From Thiohalocapsa marina (lineage in GTDB: Bacteria; Pseudomonadota; Gammaproteobacteria; Chromatiales; Chromatiaceae): 64,000 nucleotides of DNA. Position numbers and translations under genes: made by a program. The DNA lies in NCBI RefSeq assembly GCF_008632335.1, contig NZ_VWXX01000002.1, positions 1 to 64,000 on the forward strand. The letters are read 5' to 3'. The notes under the pieces are model-generated. The model saw nothing but the letters and a program-made list of their open reading frames with translations, was not told the DNA's origin and made no database searches. Positions within the stretch are counted from its first letter, which is position 1. Every line of letters starts with the position of its first letter. Of the stretch, positions 56,209 to 64,000 are shown in pieces.

Positions 56209-57837
56209 ATGAACCGCACGAACCGACTGCTACTTTCCTGCGCCCTGCTCACGCTGCTGTCGAGCCCCGTCCACGCCGACGGACCCGCACCGGAATCAGC
56301 GCCGGAATCGACAACGGCACCGGAGTCGGCACCAAAATCGCAAGCGCCCGTGCTGCGGCCCCATCAACCGCCGGCCCCACTGCCGCCGCCGGCCTGGGAT
56401 ACGCCGGCCCCGGAGCCCGCGGCGGATTCGGCATCGGAGCCGGCATCCGACCCGGCGCCGGAATCCGTTCCGGTCCCTGATGCGCCGACGGATATGCCCC
56501 CCGGTGCGGCTCCGGACGCCGAAAGCGCCCCTGAGGCCACTCCGGAAGAAGCCGCCCCCGACGCCATGGCTCCGGATGGCGCCGACACGGCGCAAGCGCC
56601 GGAAGGCCTGCCACTGGATGCCCTGCGCACCTTCGCCGAGGTGTTCGGTCGCATCAAGAGCGGCTATGTCGAGGCGGTGGACGACCGCGCGCTGCTCTCC
56701 AGCGCCATCCGCGGCATGCTCGGCGGGCTGGATCCCCACTCCGCCTACCTGGACCAGGACGAGTACCGCGACCTGCGGGTCGGCACCAGCGGCGAGTTCG
56801 GCGGCCTCGGCATCGAGGTCGGCATGGAAGACGGCTTCATCAAGGTCATCGCCCCTATCGACGACACCCCGGCCCAGCGCGCCGGCATCCAGGCCGGTGA
56901 CCTGATCGTGCGCATCGACGGCAAGCCGGTGAAGGGTCTCAGCCTGAGCGAGGCGGTCAAGCTCATGCGCGGCAAGCCGGGCACCGGTATCACCCTGACC
57001 GTGGTGCGCGAGGACGAGGGCAACCCGCTGAGCATCGAGATCGTGCGCGACGTGATCAAGGTGGCCAGCGTCAAGAGCCGCACGCTGGAGCCCGGCTTCG
57101 GCTACATCCGCATCTCCAACTTCCAGGCGCGCACCACCGAGGACGTGCTCGACGCCGTGGCCACGCTGAAGCGCGACAACCCCAACGGCCTCGAGGGCGT
57201 GGTGCTGGACCTGCGCAACAACCCCGGTGGCGTGCTCAATGCCGCCGTCGGCGTCAGCGATGCCTTCCTCGAGCGCGGGCTCATCGTCTACACCGAAGGC
57301 CGCATCGACGACTCCCGGCTGGAGTTCAAGGCCGGGCCGGACGACGTGCTCGACGCCGCGCCGCTGGTGGTGCTGGTCAACGGCGGCAGCGCGTCGGCCT
57401 CCGAGATCGTCGCCGGCGCCCTGCAGGACCAGGGCCGCGCCATCGTCATGGGCCGCACCACCTTCGGCAAGGGCTCGGTGCAGACCATCGTCCCCATCGA
57501 TGAGCGCACCGCGCTGAAGCTCACCACGGCCCGCTACTACACCCCGTCCGGCCGCTCCATCCAGGCCCAGGGCATCGTCCCCGACATCGAGCTGGCCCGC
57601 GGCAGCCTGACCCTGGACGAGGCAGATGCCGTCGCGCCCCTGACCGAGGCCGACCTGCGACGGCATCTGCCGGACGCGGATCAGGACGCCGAGACCGGTG
57701 CAGCAGACGATGCCGCGGAGGACACCGGGGCGGCGGACGACGACGCCGAGCGCATCGCCGCCGAGGACTACCAGCTGTCCGAGGCCCTGAACGTGCTCAA
57801 GGGGCTGAGCCTGTACCGGCGTGCCGGCCGGCCCTGA
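56209..57837 (+). CDS. ctpA: C-terminal processing peptidase CtpA (S41A)
   Basis: This periplasmic serine protease trims or degrades proteins, for example murein hydrolases in Pseudomonas. The 542-residue product starts MNRTNRLLLSCALLTLLSS, a signal peptide. A low-complexity Ala/Pro/Glu/Ser linker follows (about 25-135) with APES repeats. The N-terminal helices have DPHSAYLDQDEYRDL, a PDZ domain has GEFGGLGIEVGMEDG and AGIQAGDLIVRIDGKPVKGLSL, and the catalytic region shows LRNNPGGVLNAAV. The nucleophile region is NGGSASASEIVAGAL with the Lys in TFGKGSVQT. The start at 56209 has GGGG upstream; the GTG at 56173 overlaps envC. The acidic C-terminal tail is unusually rich in Asp/Ala. Confidence 0.95.
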   Translation: MNRTNRLLLSCALLTLLSSPVHADGPAPESAPESTTAPESAPKSQAPVLRPHQPPAPLPPPAWDTPAPEPAADSASEPASDPAPESVPVPDAPTDMPPGAAPDAESAPEATPEEAAPDAMAPDGADTAQAPEGLPLDALRTFAEVFGRIKSGYVEAVDDRALLSSAIRGMLGGLDPHSAYLDQDEYRDLRVGTSGEFGGLGIEVGMEDGFIKVIAPIDDTPAQRAGIQAGDLIVRIDGKPVKGLSLSEAVKLMRGKPGTGITLTVVREDEGNPLSIEIVRDVIKVASVKSRTLEPGFGYIRISNFQARTTEDVLDAVATLKRDNPNGLEGVVLDLRNNPGGVLNAAVGVSDAFLERGLIVYTEGRIDDSRLEFKAGPDDVLDAAPLVVLVNGGSASASEIVAGALQDQGRAIVMGRTTFGKGSVQTIVPIDERTALKLTTARYYTPSGRSIQAQGIVPDIELARGSLTLDEADAVAPLTEADLRRHLPDADQDAETGAADDAAEDTGAADDDAERIAAEDYQLSEALNVLKGLSLYRRAGRP

Positions 57838-57877
57838 ATTTCGCCCATCATCCCGTCGAACGATCCCGGAGGAAGCC

Positions 57878-58432
57878 ATGTCACGTGTTTTGGTCCCCCT
57901 GGCCCAGGGTTGCGAGGAACTGGAGGCCGTCACCATCATCGACCTGCTGCGCCGCGCCGGCATCGAGGTGATCACCGCCGGCCTCGACGCCGAGCCGGTG
58001 CGCGCCAGCCAGGGCACCGTGCTGCTGCCGGACACCGAGCTGTCGCAGGTGCTCGAGCAGGACTTCGACATGGTGGTGCTGCCGGGCGGGCTGCCCGGCG
58101 CGGATCACCTGGATCAGGATCCCCGCATCCACCGGCTGCTGCAACGCCAGGCGGAGCAGGGGCGCCACTGCGCCGCCATCTGCGCCGCGCCCAAGGTACT
58201 GGCCAACGCCGGTCTGCTGGATGGCCACCAGGCCACCCACTATCCCGGCGCCGTAATTGCTGCCGACTACCCCGCAGTGCAGTTCACCGACGCCCCGGTG
58301 GTGCAGGACGGCCTGCTGGTCACGTCCCGCGGACCCGGCACCGCCATGGACTTCGCGCTGGCGCTGGTGGAGGTCCTGACCGGCCGTGACCACCGGCTGG
58401 AGGTCGAGTCCAGGCTGATGCGACCCAGCTGA
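57878..58432 (+). CDS. yajL: DJ-1/PfpI family protein (YajL-like)
   Basis: YajL proteins protect against oxidative or carbonyl damage in the cytoplasm. The 184-residue product shows GCEELEAVTIIDLLRRAGIEV, the VVLPGGLPGADHL strand-loop, and the nucleophile elbow AAICAAPKVLAN with Cys102, plus the conserved Glu of GCEELE. The start at 57878 has GGAGGA 5 bases upstream. It lies 40 bases after ctpA in the same direction. Its exact activity is not settled for the family. Confidence 0.93.
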   Translation: MSRVLVPLAQGCEELEAVTIIDLLRRAGIEVITAGLDAEPVRASQGTVLLPDTELSQVLEQDFDMVVLPGGLPGADHLDQDPRIHRLLQRQAEQGRHCAAICAAPKVLANAGLLDGHQATHYPGAVIAADYPAVQFTDAPVVQDGLLVTSRGPGTAMDFALALVEVLTGRDHRLEVESRLMRPS

Positions 58433-58464
58433 TCCGCCGCGTCGCGGTCCCGCCGATCACCCCC

Positions 58465-59631
58465 ATGTCGCCAAGCCCTGCCCCGATCGTCAGCGGTGTC
58501 GCCAACGGCCAGCTTCCCGGCATCCTCCCCGGCATCCTTATGGCCGCCGCCGGTGTGGGCGCGCTGGCGGTCAGTGCCTGGCTCACCCGGCGCCTGAGCC
58601 GGGGCGAGATCCCTGCGCTGCGCATCCTCGATCACCCCAACGCGCGCTCGCTGCACCACCGGCCGGTGCCGCGCAGCGGCGGCGTCGGCCTGCTGGCCGG
58701 GCTGCTTGCCGGGATATTGGCCGGGGTACTGGCTGCACTGCTGATCGCCTTAGTGACCGGGCTGCCGCTCGGCCAACTGGTCGTGCGAGCGGTCGGTCCA
58801 CTGTTCGCACCATTGGCCTGGATCCTGCCGGCGGTGCTGCTGGTGGCGGCCGTGTCCCTGCGCGACGACCTGGGCGATGTGCCCCAGCACTGGCGGCTCG
58901 CCGCCCATCTGGGGGCCGCTGCCCTGTTGCTGCTGGGCGGTCTGCACTGGGGCCGACTCGACCTGCCGGGGCTGGCGGTGCCCTTTCCGGCGTGGCTCGC
59001 GTGGACGCTGACGGCTTTTTATGTGGTCTGGATGATCAACCTGTACAACTTCATGGATGGCATGGACGGCCTGGCGGGCAGCATGGCCGCCATCGGCTTC
59101 GGCGCCCTGGCCTGGCTGGGCTGGCGTGCCGGTGCCTTTGGCTATGCCGGCGCTGCGCTGGTGGTGGCCCTGGCGGCTGTGGGCTTCCTCACGCGCAACC
59201 TGCCGCCGGCGCGGATCTTCCTCGGCGACGTCGGCTCCTCGGTGCTGGGCCTGCTGGCCGCCGCGCTCACGCTGTGGGGCGCGCAACTGGGGCTGTTCCC
59301 GCTCTGGGCGGGCTGGCTGATCTTCTCGCCGTTCATCGTCGACGCCAGCTGGACCCTGCTGCGGCGCCTGTGGCGGCGCGAGCCCTTCTGGCGCGCCCAT
59401 CGCTCGCACCACTACCAGCGCCTGGTGCTGGCGGGCTGGTCCCACGGTCGCACCCTGGGCCGGGCCGTGCTGCTGATGCTGGCGGCCGCCGCCAGCGCCG
59501 TCGCCGCCGTGGGCATGACCCCGGCGGAGCAATGGACGCTGCTGTTCGCCTGGGCCGGCGTCTATGGCCTGGTGCATGTGCGTGTGGGGCTGGCGGAACG
59601 GGCGGCAGACCAGCGGCAGGCCGCTCCATGA
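58465..59631 (+). CDS. Glycosyl-1-phosphate transferase, MraY/WecA/WbpL family
   Basis: It transfers a sugar 1-phosphate to undecaprenyl phosphate to start O-antigen or a similar glycan. The 388-residue product has about ten membrane helices and the family motifs DHPNARSLHHRPVPRSGG, the metal-binding NLYNFMDGMDGLAG, IFLGDVGSSVLG and the cytoplasmic HIS motif RAHRSHHYQRLV. It is followed with a four-base ATGA overlap by a WbpM-like dehydratase, as wbpL-wbpM in Pseudomonas. That context suggests a FucNAc- or QuiNAc-type initiating sugar, but this is inference. Confidence 0.9.
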   Translation: MSPSPAPIVSGVANGQLPGILPGILMAAAGVGALAVSAWLTRRLSRGEIPALRILDHPNARSLHHRPVPRSGGVGLLAGLLAGILAGVLAALLIALVTGLPLGQLVVRAVGPLFAPLAWILPAVLLVAAVSLRDDLGDVPQHWRLAAHLGAAALLLLGGLHWGRLDLPGLAVPFPAWLAWTLTAFYVVWMINLYNFMDGMDGLAGSMAAIGFGALAWLGWRAGAFGYAGAALVVALAAVGFLTRNLPPARIFLGDVGSSVLGLLAAALTLWGAQLGLFPLWAGWLIFSPFIVDASWTLLRRLWRREPFWRAHRSHHYQRLVLAGWSHGRTLGRAVLLMLAAAASAVAAVGMTPAEQWTLLFAWAGVYGLVHVRVGLAERAADQRQAAP

Positions 59632-61520
59632 GGCCCTTGTTCGACCGCCTGCGCTCCCGTTCGGCGGCCTTCCTGCACGACCTGCTGATGGTGCCGGTGG
59701 CCTGGCTGCTGGCCTACTGGACGCGCTTCAACCTGCAGCAGATCCCGCCGGAATTCCTCGGCACCGCGCTGCGCATGCTGCCGGTGGTGCTGCTGGTCTG
59801 CGGTGCGGTCTACTGGGCCTTCGGGCTGTACCGCGGGGTGTGGCGCTTCGCGTCGCTGCCGGACCTGGTGCGCATCACCAAGGCGGTGGCCACGGCCACC
59901 CTGGTGGCGCTGCTGGTGCTGTTCGCGCTCAACCGGCTGGAGCAGGTGCCGCGCTCGGTGCCGGTGCTGTTCCTGCTGTTCCAGCTCATGCTGCTGTCCG
60001 GCCCGCGGCTGTTCTACCGCTGGCTCAAGGACCACCGGCTCGGCCTGCGCGCCGGCACACGGGTGCTCATCGTCGGCGCCAGCGGCGCCGGCGAGAACCT
60101 GGCCCGCGAGATGCTTCGCGACAGCGGACGCACCTACAACCCGGTGGCCTTTGTCGACGACCTGCCGCGGCGCCAGGGGGGTGACATCCATGGTGTTCCG
60201 GTCAAGGGCGACACCGCGCGGCTGCCTGAACTGGTGGAGGAACTGGGCATCGACCTGATCATGCTGGCGGTGCCCGGGGCCTCGGCGGCGGACATGCAGC
60301 GGCTGGTGGCGCTGTGCGAGCGTACCGGCCGTCCCTTCCGCACCGTGCCGCAGTTGCAGAACCTGGTCTCCGGGCAGGTCACCGTCAACCAGTTGCGGCC
60401 GGTCTCCATCGAGGACCTGCTGGGCCGCACCCCGGTCACCCTGGACTGGGACGCCCTCTGCCATGGTCTTGCCGACCGGGTGGTGCTGGTCACCGGCGCC
60501 GGCGGCTCCATCGGCTCGGAGCTCTGCCGCCAGGTCATCGCCGCGCGCCCGCGCCGGCTGCTGCTGGTGGACAACGCCGAGTTCAACCTGTACCGGCTGG
60601 AGCGCGAATTCACCGAGTGCCACCCGGCGCTGGACTTCGGCCGTTACCTGCTCGACGTGGGCGACCGCGCGGGCATGGAGGCCCTGTTCCGCCGCGAGCG
60701 GCCGCAGATCGTGTTCCATGCCGCCGCCTACAAGCATGTGCCCATGCTCGAGGGGCAGGTGCGCGCCGCGGTGCGCAACAACGTGCTCGGCACCAGCGTG
60801 GTGGCGGACTGCGCCCATCGCTGGCAGAGCGAGCGCTTCGTGCTCATCTCCACCGACAAGGCGGTCAACCCGGCCAATGTCATGGGCGCCAGCAAGCGCG
60901 TCGCCGAGCTGCTGTGCCAGGCCCTGGCAGAGCGTTCCGCCACCCGCTTCATCACCGTGCGCTTCGGCAACGTGCTCGGCTCCGCCGGCAGCGTGGTGCC
61001 GCTGTTCCAGCGCCAGATCGAACAGGGCGGTCCGGTCACGGTCACCGATCCGGACATCGAGCGTTTCTTCATGACCATCCCCGAGGCCTGCCAGCTGATC
61101 ATGCAGGCGGCGGTGATCGGCCAGGGCGGCGAGATCTTCGTGCTGGACATGGGCGAGCCGGTCAAGATCCGCTACATGGCCGAGCAGATGATCCGCCTGT
61201 CCGGCCACGAGCCCGACCGCGACATCGCGATCCGCTACATTGGCCTGCGCCCAGGGGAGAAGCGCTACGAGGAACTGTTCTACGATGCCGAGGATCTGAT
61301 CGAGACCGGACATCCAAAGATTCGCACCGCGCGCCGGCCCGATGGCGATGCCGCGCAGACCGAACAGGTCCTGGCCGACCTGCGCCAGGCCGTCGAACAC
61401 TGCGACCAGGCCGCCATGGTGGCAGGCCTGCGGCGTCTGGTGCCACAATGGTCGGTGGACCCCACCATCGACCGGAACCCCGCGCCGGAGGAATGCCATG
61501 CAGCGATCCCTGAATACTGA
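59628..61520 (+). CDS. UDP-sugar 4,6-dehydratase/epimerase, WbpM/CapD family
   Basis: This membrane-anchored NAD-dependent enzyme makes a deoxy or epimerised UDP-N-acetyl sugar for surface glycans. The 630-residue product has four N-terminal membrane helices (to about 120) and a CoA-binding-like Rossmann domain with VLIVGASGAGENLAREML. The catalytic SDR domain has TGAGGSIGSELCRQVI (about 288-303), HAAAYKHVPMLE and the active-site region ISTDKAVNPANVMGASKR. This is the WbpM/FlaA1 pattern with a Met in place of the usual Tyr of the YxxxK motif. The ATG overlaps the preceding stop, and the 3-prime end overlaps gspE by 23 bases. Confidence 0.93.
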   Translation: MRPLFDRLRSRSAAFLHDLLMVPVAWLLAYWTRFNLQQIPPEFLGTALRMLPVVLLVCGAVYWAFGLYRGVWRFASLPDLVRITKAVATATLVALLVLFALNRLEQVPRSVPVLFLLFQLMLLSGPRLFYRWLKDHRLGLRAGTRVLIVGASGAGENLAREMLRDSGRTYNPVAFVDDLPRRQGGDIHGVPVKGDTARLPELVEELGIDLIMLAVPGASAADMQRLVALCERTGRPFRTVPQLQNLVSGQVTVNQLRPVSIEDLLGRTPVTLDWDALCHGLADRVVLVTGAGGSIGSELCRQVIAARPRRLLLVDNAEFNLYRLEREFTECHPALDFGRYLLDVGDRAGMEALFRRERPQIVFHAAAYKHVPMLEGQVRAAVRNNVLGTSVVADCAHRWQSERFVLISTDKAVNPANVMGASKRVAELLCQALAERSATRFITVRFGNVLGSAGSVVPLFQRQIEQGGPVTVTDPDIERFFMTIPEACQLIMQAAVIGQGGEIFVLDMGEPVKIRYMAEQMIRLSGHEPDRDIAIRYIGLRPGEKRYEELFYDAEDLIETGHPKIRTARRPDGDAAQTEQVLADLRQAVEHCDQAAMVAGLRRLVPQWSVDPTIDRNPAPEECHAAIPEY

Positions 61521-63714
61521 AGGCACGCAACCGCCACGGCGGCCTGGTCAGCCGCCGAACCAGGGCTGGGCCGATTTCGATCCGGACCTGTCGGGCCTGC
61601 TGGACGAGGGCGAACGGCCGGAACCCCGGCTGGGGCCCCAACTGGGGCCAGATCCGGACCACGCCGGCGCGGAGCACCAGCGGCGGCTGGAGGCCTTCCT
61701 GGACCAGGCACTGGCGGACGAGCCGGCGCCGGCGGTCGAACGCGCACCGGAGCAGCGATCGCAAACCGCGCCGCTCGCTGCAGATCAGCCGGCGCCGGCA
61801 GCGTCTGCGGCAGAATCGGCAGCGCACGCAGAGACGACGGCACAAGCGCCGGAAACGCAGGCGGTGTCCCCGGCGCATGCTGCACCAGTATCGGCACCGG
61901 AATCGGCACCGGAATCGGCGCCGGAATCGGCACCAGAGCCGGCTCTGGCCGGTGCAGCGGCGGACACGGCATCCGCTACAGCGTCCGATTCAGCATCGGG
62001 TGTGACAGCGAGCGCCACAGCGGCTGCCCCCACCCCCGAGGCCGGCGTGATCGCCTGGCTGCAGCGCCACGACAAGCTGCCCGCCGGCGATCTGGCGCGG
62101 GCGCGCAAGCTGGCCGAGGACGGCGGCGACCCGCTGCGGGTCATGCTGGTGCGCCTGGGCCTGGTCTCCGACCGGGACATGGCCACGGCCATGGCCCAGG
62201 TGATGGACCTGCCGCTGATCGAGGCGGACGACTTCCCGGAGCAGCCGCTGCTGGACGAGCAACTGAGCCAGCGATTTCTGAAGGACGCCCGAGTGGTACC
62301 GCTGCGCGAGGACGACGACGGCGTCGAGCTGGCGGTGGCCGATCCGGTGGACCCGTTCGCGATGCAGGCGGTGGCCATGGCCGTGGCCCGCCCGGTGCGC
62401 CTGCGCGTGGCCCTGCCCACCGACATCGACGCGGCGCTGGAGCGCCTGTACGCCCCGCCGCCGGAGGACCTGCCCGACACCGACCTGGAGGCGGACCTGG
62501 GCAACGTCAGCGAGGAGGACATCGAGCACCTGCGCGACCTGGCCAGCGAGGCGCCGGTGATCCGGCTGGTCAACCAGATCATGCAGCGGGCGGTGGAGTC
62601 GCGCGCCTCGGACGTGCACATCGAGCCCTTCGCCGACCAGCTCAAGGTGCGCTACCGCATCGACGGCATCCTCAAGGAATCCGAGTCGCCGCCGGTGCGC
62701 TCCACCGCGGCGGTGATCTCGCGCATCAAGATCCTGGCCAAGCTCAACATCGCCGAGCGCCGCCTGCCCCAGGACGGGCGCATCCCGCTGCGGGTGCAGG
62801 GCAAGGAGCTGGACCTGCGCGTCTCCACCGTGCCCACCATGTTCGGCGAGAGCGTGGTCATGCGCCTGCTGGACAAGGAGAGCGTGCGCTTCGACTTCGA
62901 CGCCCTGGGCTTCGACGGCCCGCCCCGCGAGCGGCTGCTGCGGGTGCTGCACCAGCCCCACGGCATCTTCCTGGTGACCGGCCCCACCGGCAGTGGCAAG
63001 AGCACCACGCTTTACACCGCGCTCAGCCGGCTGAATACCGAGGACCGCAAGATCATCACCGTGGAAGATCCGGTGGAGTACCAGCTGTCGGGCATCAATC
63101 AGATCCCGGTCAAGGCCTCCATCGGCATGACCTTCGCCCATGCCCTGCGGGCCATCGTGCGCCAGGACCCGGATATCATCATGGTCGGCGAGATGCGCGA
63201 CCTGGAGACCGCCCGCATCGCCGTGCAGTCGGCCCTGACCGGCCATGTGGTGCTCTCCACATTGCACACCAACGACGCCGCCAGCGGCGTCACGCGGCTG
63301 CTCGACATGGGCGTCGAGGACTACCTGCTCACCAGCACCATCAACGGCATCCTCGCCCAGCGGCTGGTGCGCCGCCTGTGCCCCGAGTGCCGCCAGCCCT
63401 ACCAGCCCATGCCGGAGATGGCGGCGCGCTTCCTGCAACTGCCCGACAGACCCGGCGGCCCGGTCACGCTGTACCGCCCCGGCGGCTGCGACGCCTGTAA
63501 CGGCACCGGCTATCATGGCCGGCTGGTGATCGCCGAGGTGCTGCTGATGAGCGACCAGATCCGCCAGGCCGTGCTGCGCCATGCCAGCGCCAGCGAGATC
63601 CAGCGCATTGCCGTGGACGAGGACATGACCACCATGTACCAGGACGGCCTGCGCAAGGCTGCCGCCGGCCTGACTACGGTGGAAGAGGTGCTGCGAGTGG
63701 CGGAAGACAAGTAA
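61498..63714 (+). CDS. gspE: Type II secretion / pilus assembly ATPase GspE
   Basis: It powers type II secretion or a type IV pilus system from the cytoplasmic face. The 738-residue product has a long disordered N-terminal region of about 180 residues with Ala/Pro/Glu/Ser repeats (APES motifs). The N1 domain has LMVRLGLVSDRD-like VMLVRLGLVSDRDMATAMAQ. The ATPase follows, with RASDVHIEPF, Walker A GPTGSGKST (about 494-502), the Asp box ITVEDPVEYQLSGINQIPV, Walker B DIIMVGEMRD and the His box HVVLSTLHTNDA. A zinc-binding motif is CPECRQPY with CDACNGTGY. The GGAGGA ribosome site is inside the previous gene. A gspF gene follows, so a type II system is favoured over a lone PilB. Confidence 0.93.
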   Translation: MQRSLNTEGTQPPRRPGQPPNQGWADFDPDLSGLLDEGERPEPRLGPQLGPDPDHAGAEHQRRLEAFLDQALADEPAPAVERAPEQRSQTAPLAADQPAPAASAAESAAHAETTAQAPETQAVSPAHAAPVSAPESAPESAPESAPEPALAGAAADTASATASDSASGVTASATAAAPTPEAGVIAWLQRHDKLPAGDLARARKLAEDGGDPLRVMLVRLGLVSDRDMATAMAQVMDLPLIEADDFPEQPLLDEQLSQRFLKDARVVPLREDDDGVELAVADPVDPFAMQAVAMAVARPVRLRVALPTDIDAALERLYAPPPEDLPDTDLEADLGNVSEEDIEHLRDLASEAPVIRLVNQIMQRAVESRASDVHIEPFADQLKVRYRIDGILKESESPPVRSTAAVISRIKILAKLNIAERRLPQDGRIPLRVQGKELDLRVSTVPTMFGESVVMRLLDKESVRFDFDALGFDGPPRERLLRVLHQPHGIFLVTGPTGSGKSTTLYTALSRLNTEDRKIITVEDPVEYQLSGINQIPVKASIGMTFAHALRAIVRQDPDIIMVGEMRDLETARIAVQSALTGHVVLSTLHTNDAASGVTRLLDMGVEDYLLTSTINGILAQRLVRRLCPECRQPYQPMPEMAARFLQLPDRPGGPVTLYRPGGCDACNGTGYHGRLVIAEVLLMSDQIRQAVLRHASASEIQRIAVDEDMTTMYQDGLRKAAAGLTTVEEVLRVAEDK

Positions 63715-63717
63715 CCC

Positions 63718-64000
63718 ATGCCAAGGTTCTACTACAAGGCGGTCAGGCTCGACGGCGAAGAGGTGGAGGGCGAGCAGGAGGCGGCGGACGAGGCCGCGCT
63801 GATCCAGCGCCTGCAGGCCGACGGCCTGCTGCCGGTGCAGACCCGCTCCGCCGGCGGCCTGACCGCGCAACTGGCCCGGCGCCGGCGCCGGCGGCTGTCG
63901 GCCAAGGACATCGAGGTGCTGACCCGTCAGCTGGCCACCCTGCTGGAGGCCCAGCTCACGCTGGACCGCTCGCTGGCGGTGCTGGTGGACCTGACGCCGG
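63718..64000 (+). CDS. gspF: Type II secretion inner-membrane protein GspF (N-terminal part, cut by window end)
   Basis: The gene starts with the ATG at 63718, one base past the gspE stop region, and runs off the window. The 94 visible residues begin MPRFYYKAVRLDGEEVEGEQ, then EAALIQRLQADGLLPVQTRS and, after a basic RRRRRR stretch, SAKDIEVLTRQLATLLEAQLTLDRSLAVLV. This is the N-terminal cytoplasmic domain of the GspF/PilC family, which forms the membrane platform for the ATPase. The rest cannot be judged. Confidence 0.9.
   Translation, partial: MPRFYYKAVRLDGEEVEGEQEAADEAALIQRLQADGLLPVQTRSAGGLTAQLARRRRRRLSAKDIEVLTRQLATLLEAQLTLDRSLAVLVDLTP

Noticed and set aside
59562-63870. Two long minus-strand frames opposite the WbpM-like, gspE and gspF genes
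   Set aside because: Both are antisense shadows; the plus-strand genes carry full sets of catalytic motifs.

Overview
The window is a high-GC stretch of a proteobacterial chromosome that carries the replication-origin neighbourhood. The block mnmE-yidC-yidD-rnpA-rpmH / dnaA-dnaN-recF-gyrB, the two-subunit glyQS, gpsA-secB-rhodanese, pmbA-tldD-nitrilase-yhdP-rng-maf and glnA-ntrB-ntrC are all arranged as in Gammaproteobacteria. Codon use, frequent GTG starts and an archaeal-type AMP phosphorylase/PRPP synthetase pair would suit an Ectothiorhodospiraceae/Chromatiales-like organism, but the taxonomy below class level is inference.

Layout. 1-1264: decayed DNA with an ISAs1-type transposase remnant, an inverted cluster of DnaA boxes beside an AT-rich stretch, and repeats. 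1265-4352: a TRAP dicarboxylate/keto-acid transporter (dctP facing away from dctQM). 4549-5097: a coiled-coil membrane-anchored protein. 5249-9251: the leftward mnmE-to-rpmH operon. 9252-9702: origin-type spacer with a perfect DnaA box and seven tandem 13-mers each holding GATC. 9703-16079: rightward dnaA, dnaN, recF (with two perfect parS sites inside it) and gyrB. 16248-22340: leftward acyltransferase, gmhB, glyS, glyQ and a HerA-like ATPase. 22491-23998: a membrane protein and a periplasmic cyclophilin. 24061-32878: leftward pmbA/tldD/nitrilase/yhdP cluster. 32879-33310: a long hairpin and tandem repeats. 33311-35794: AMP phosphorylase family plus PRPP synthetase-like protein. 35826-40968: pabB, folK, rng, maf, rlmH and a TPR protein. 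41394-43040: an AmpG-like permease. 43041-43885: a second copy of the long hairpin and a sigma-54 promoter. 43886-48781: glnA-ntrB-ntrC plus an unknown gene. 49155-51872: KamA-like radical SAM protein, a small unknown protein with strong expression signals, and trmL. 51987-54777: gpsA, secB, rhodanese and an ArsR regulator. 54810-58432: envC, ctpA and a YajL-like protein. 58465 to the end: a WbpL/WbpM-like O-antigen pair followed by gspE and a truncated gspF.

The genes are mostly housekeeping: replication start and segregation, tRNA modification and charging, membrane protein insertion, nitrogen regulation, cell-wall remodelling and surface polysaccharide. The least explained content is non-coding. 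One family of short structured elements (five recognisable copies) has ends lying on stop codons. A pair of hairpins of about 115 bases differs at matched stem positions so that pairing is kept (seven compensated pairs). There are two competing origin candidates about 9 kb apart, and several tandem arrays. No tRNA, rRNA or CRISPR array was seen. All calls come from reading the sequence; no database search was run.
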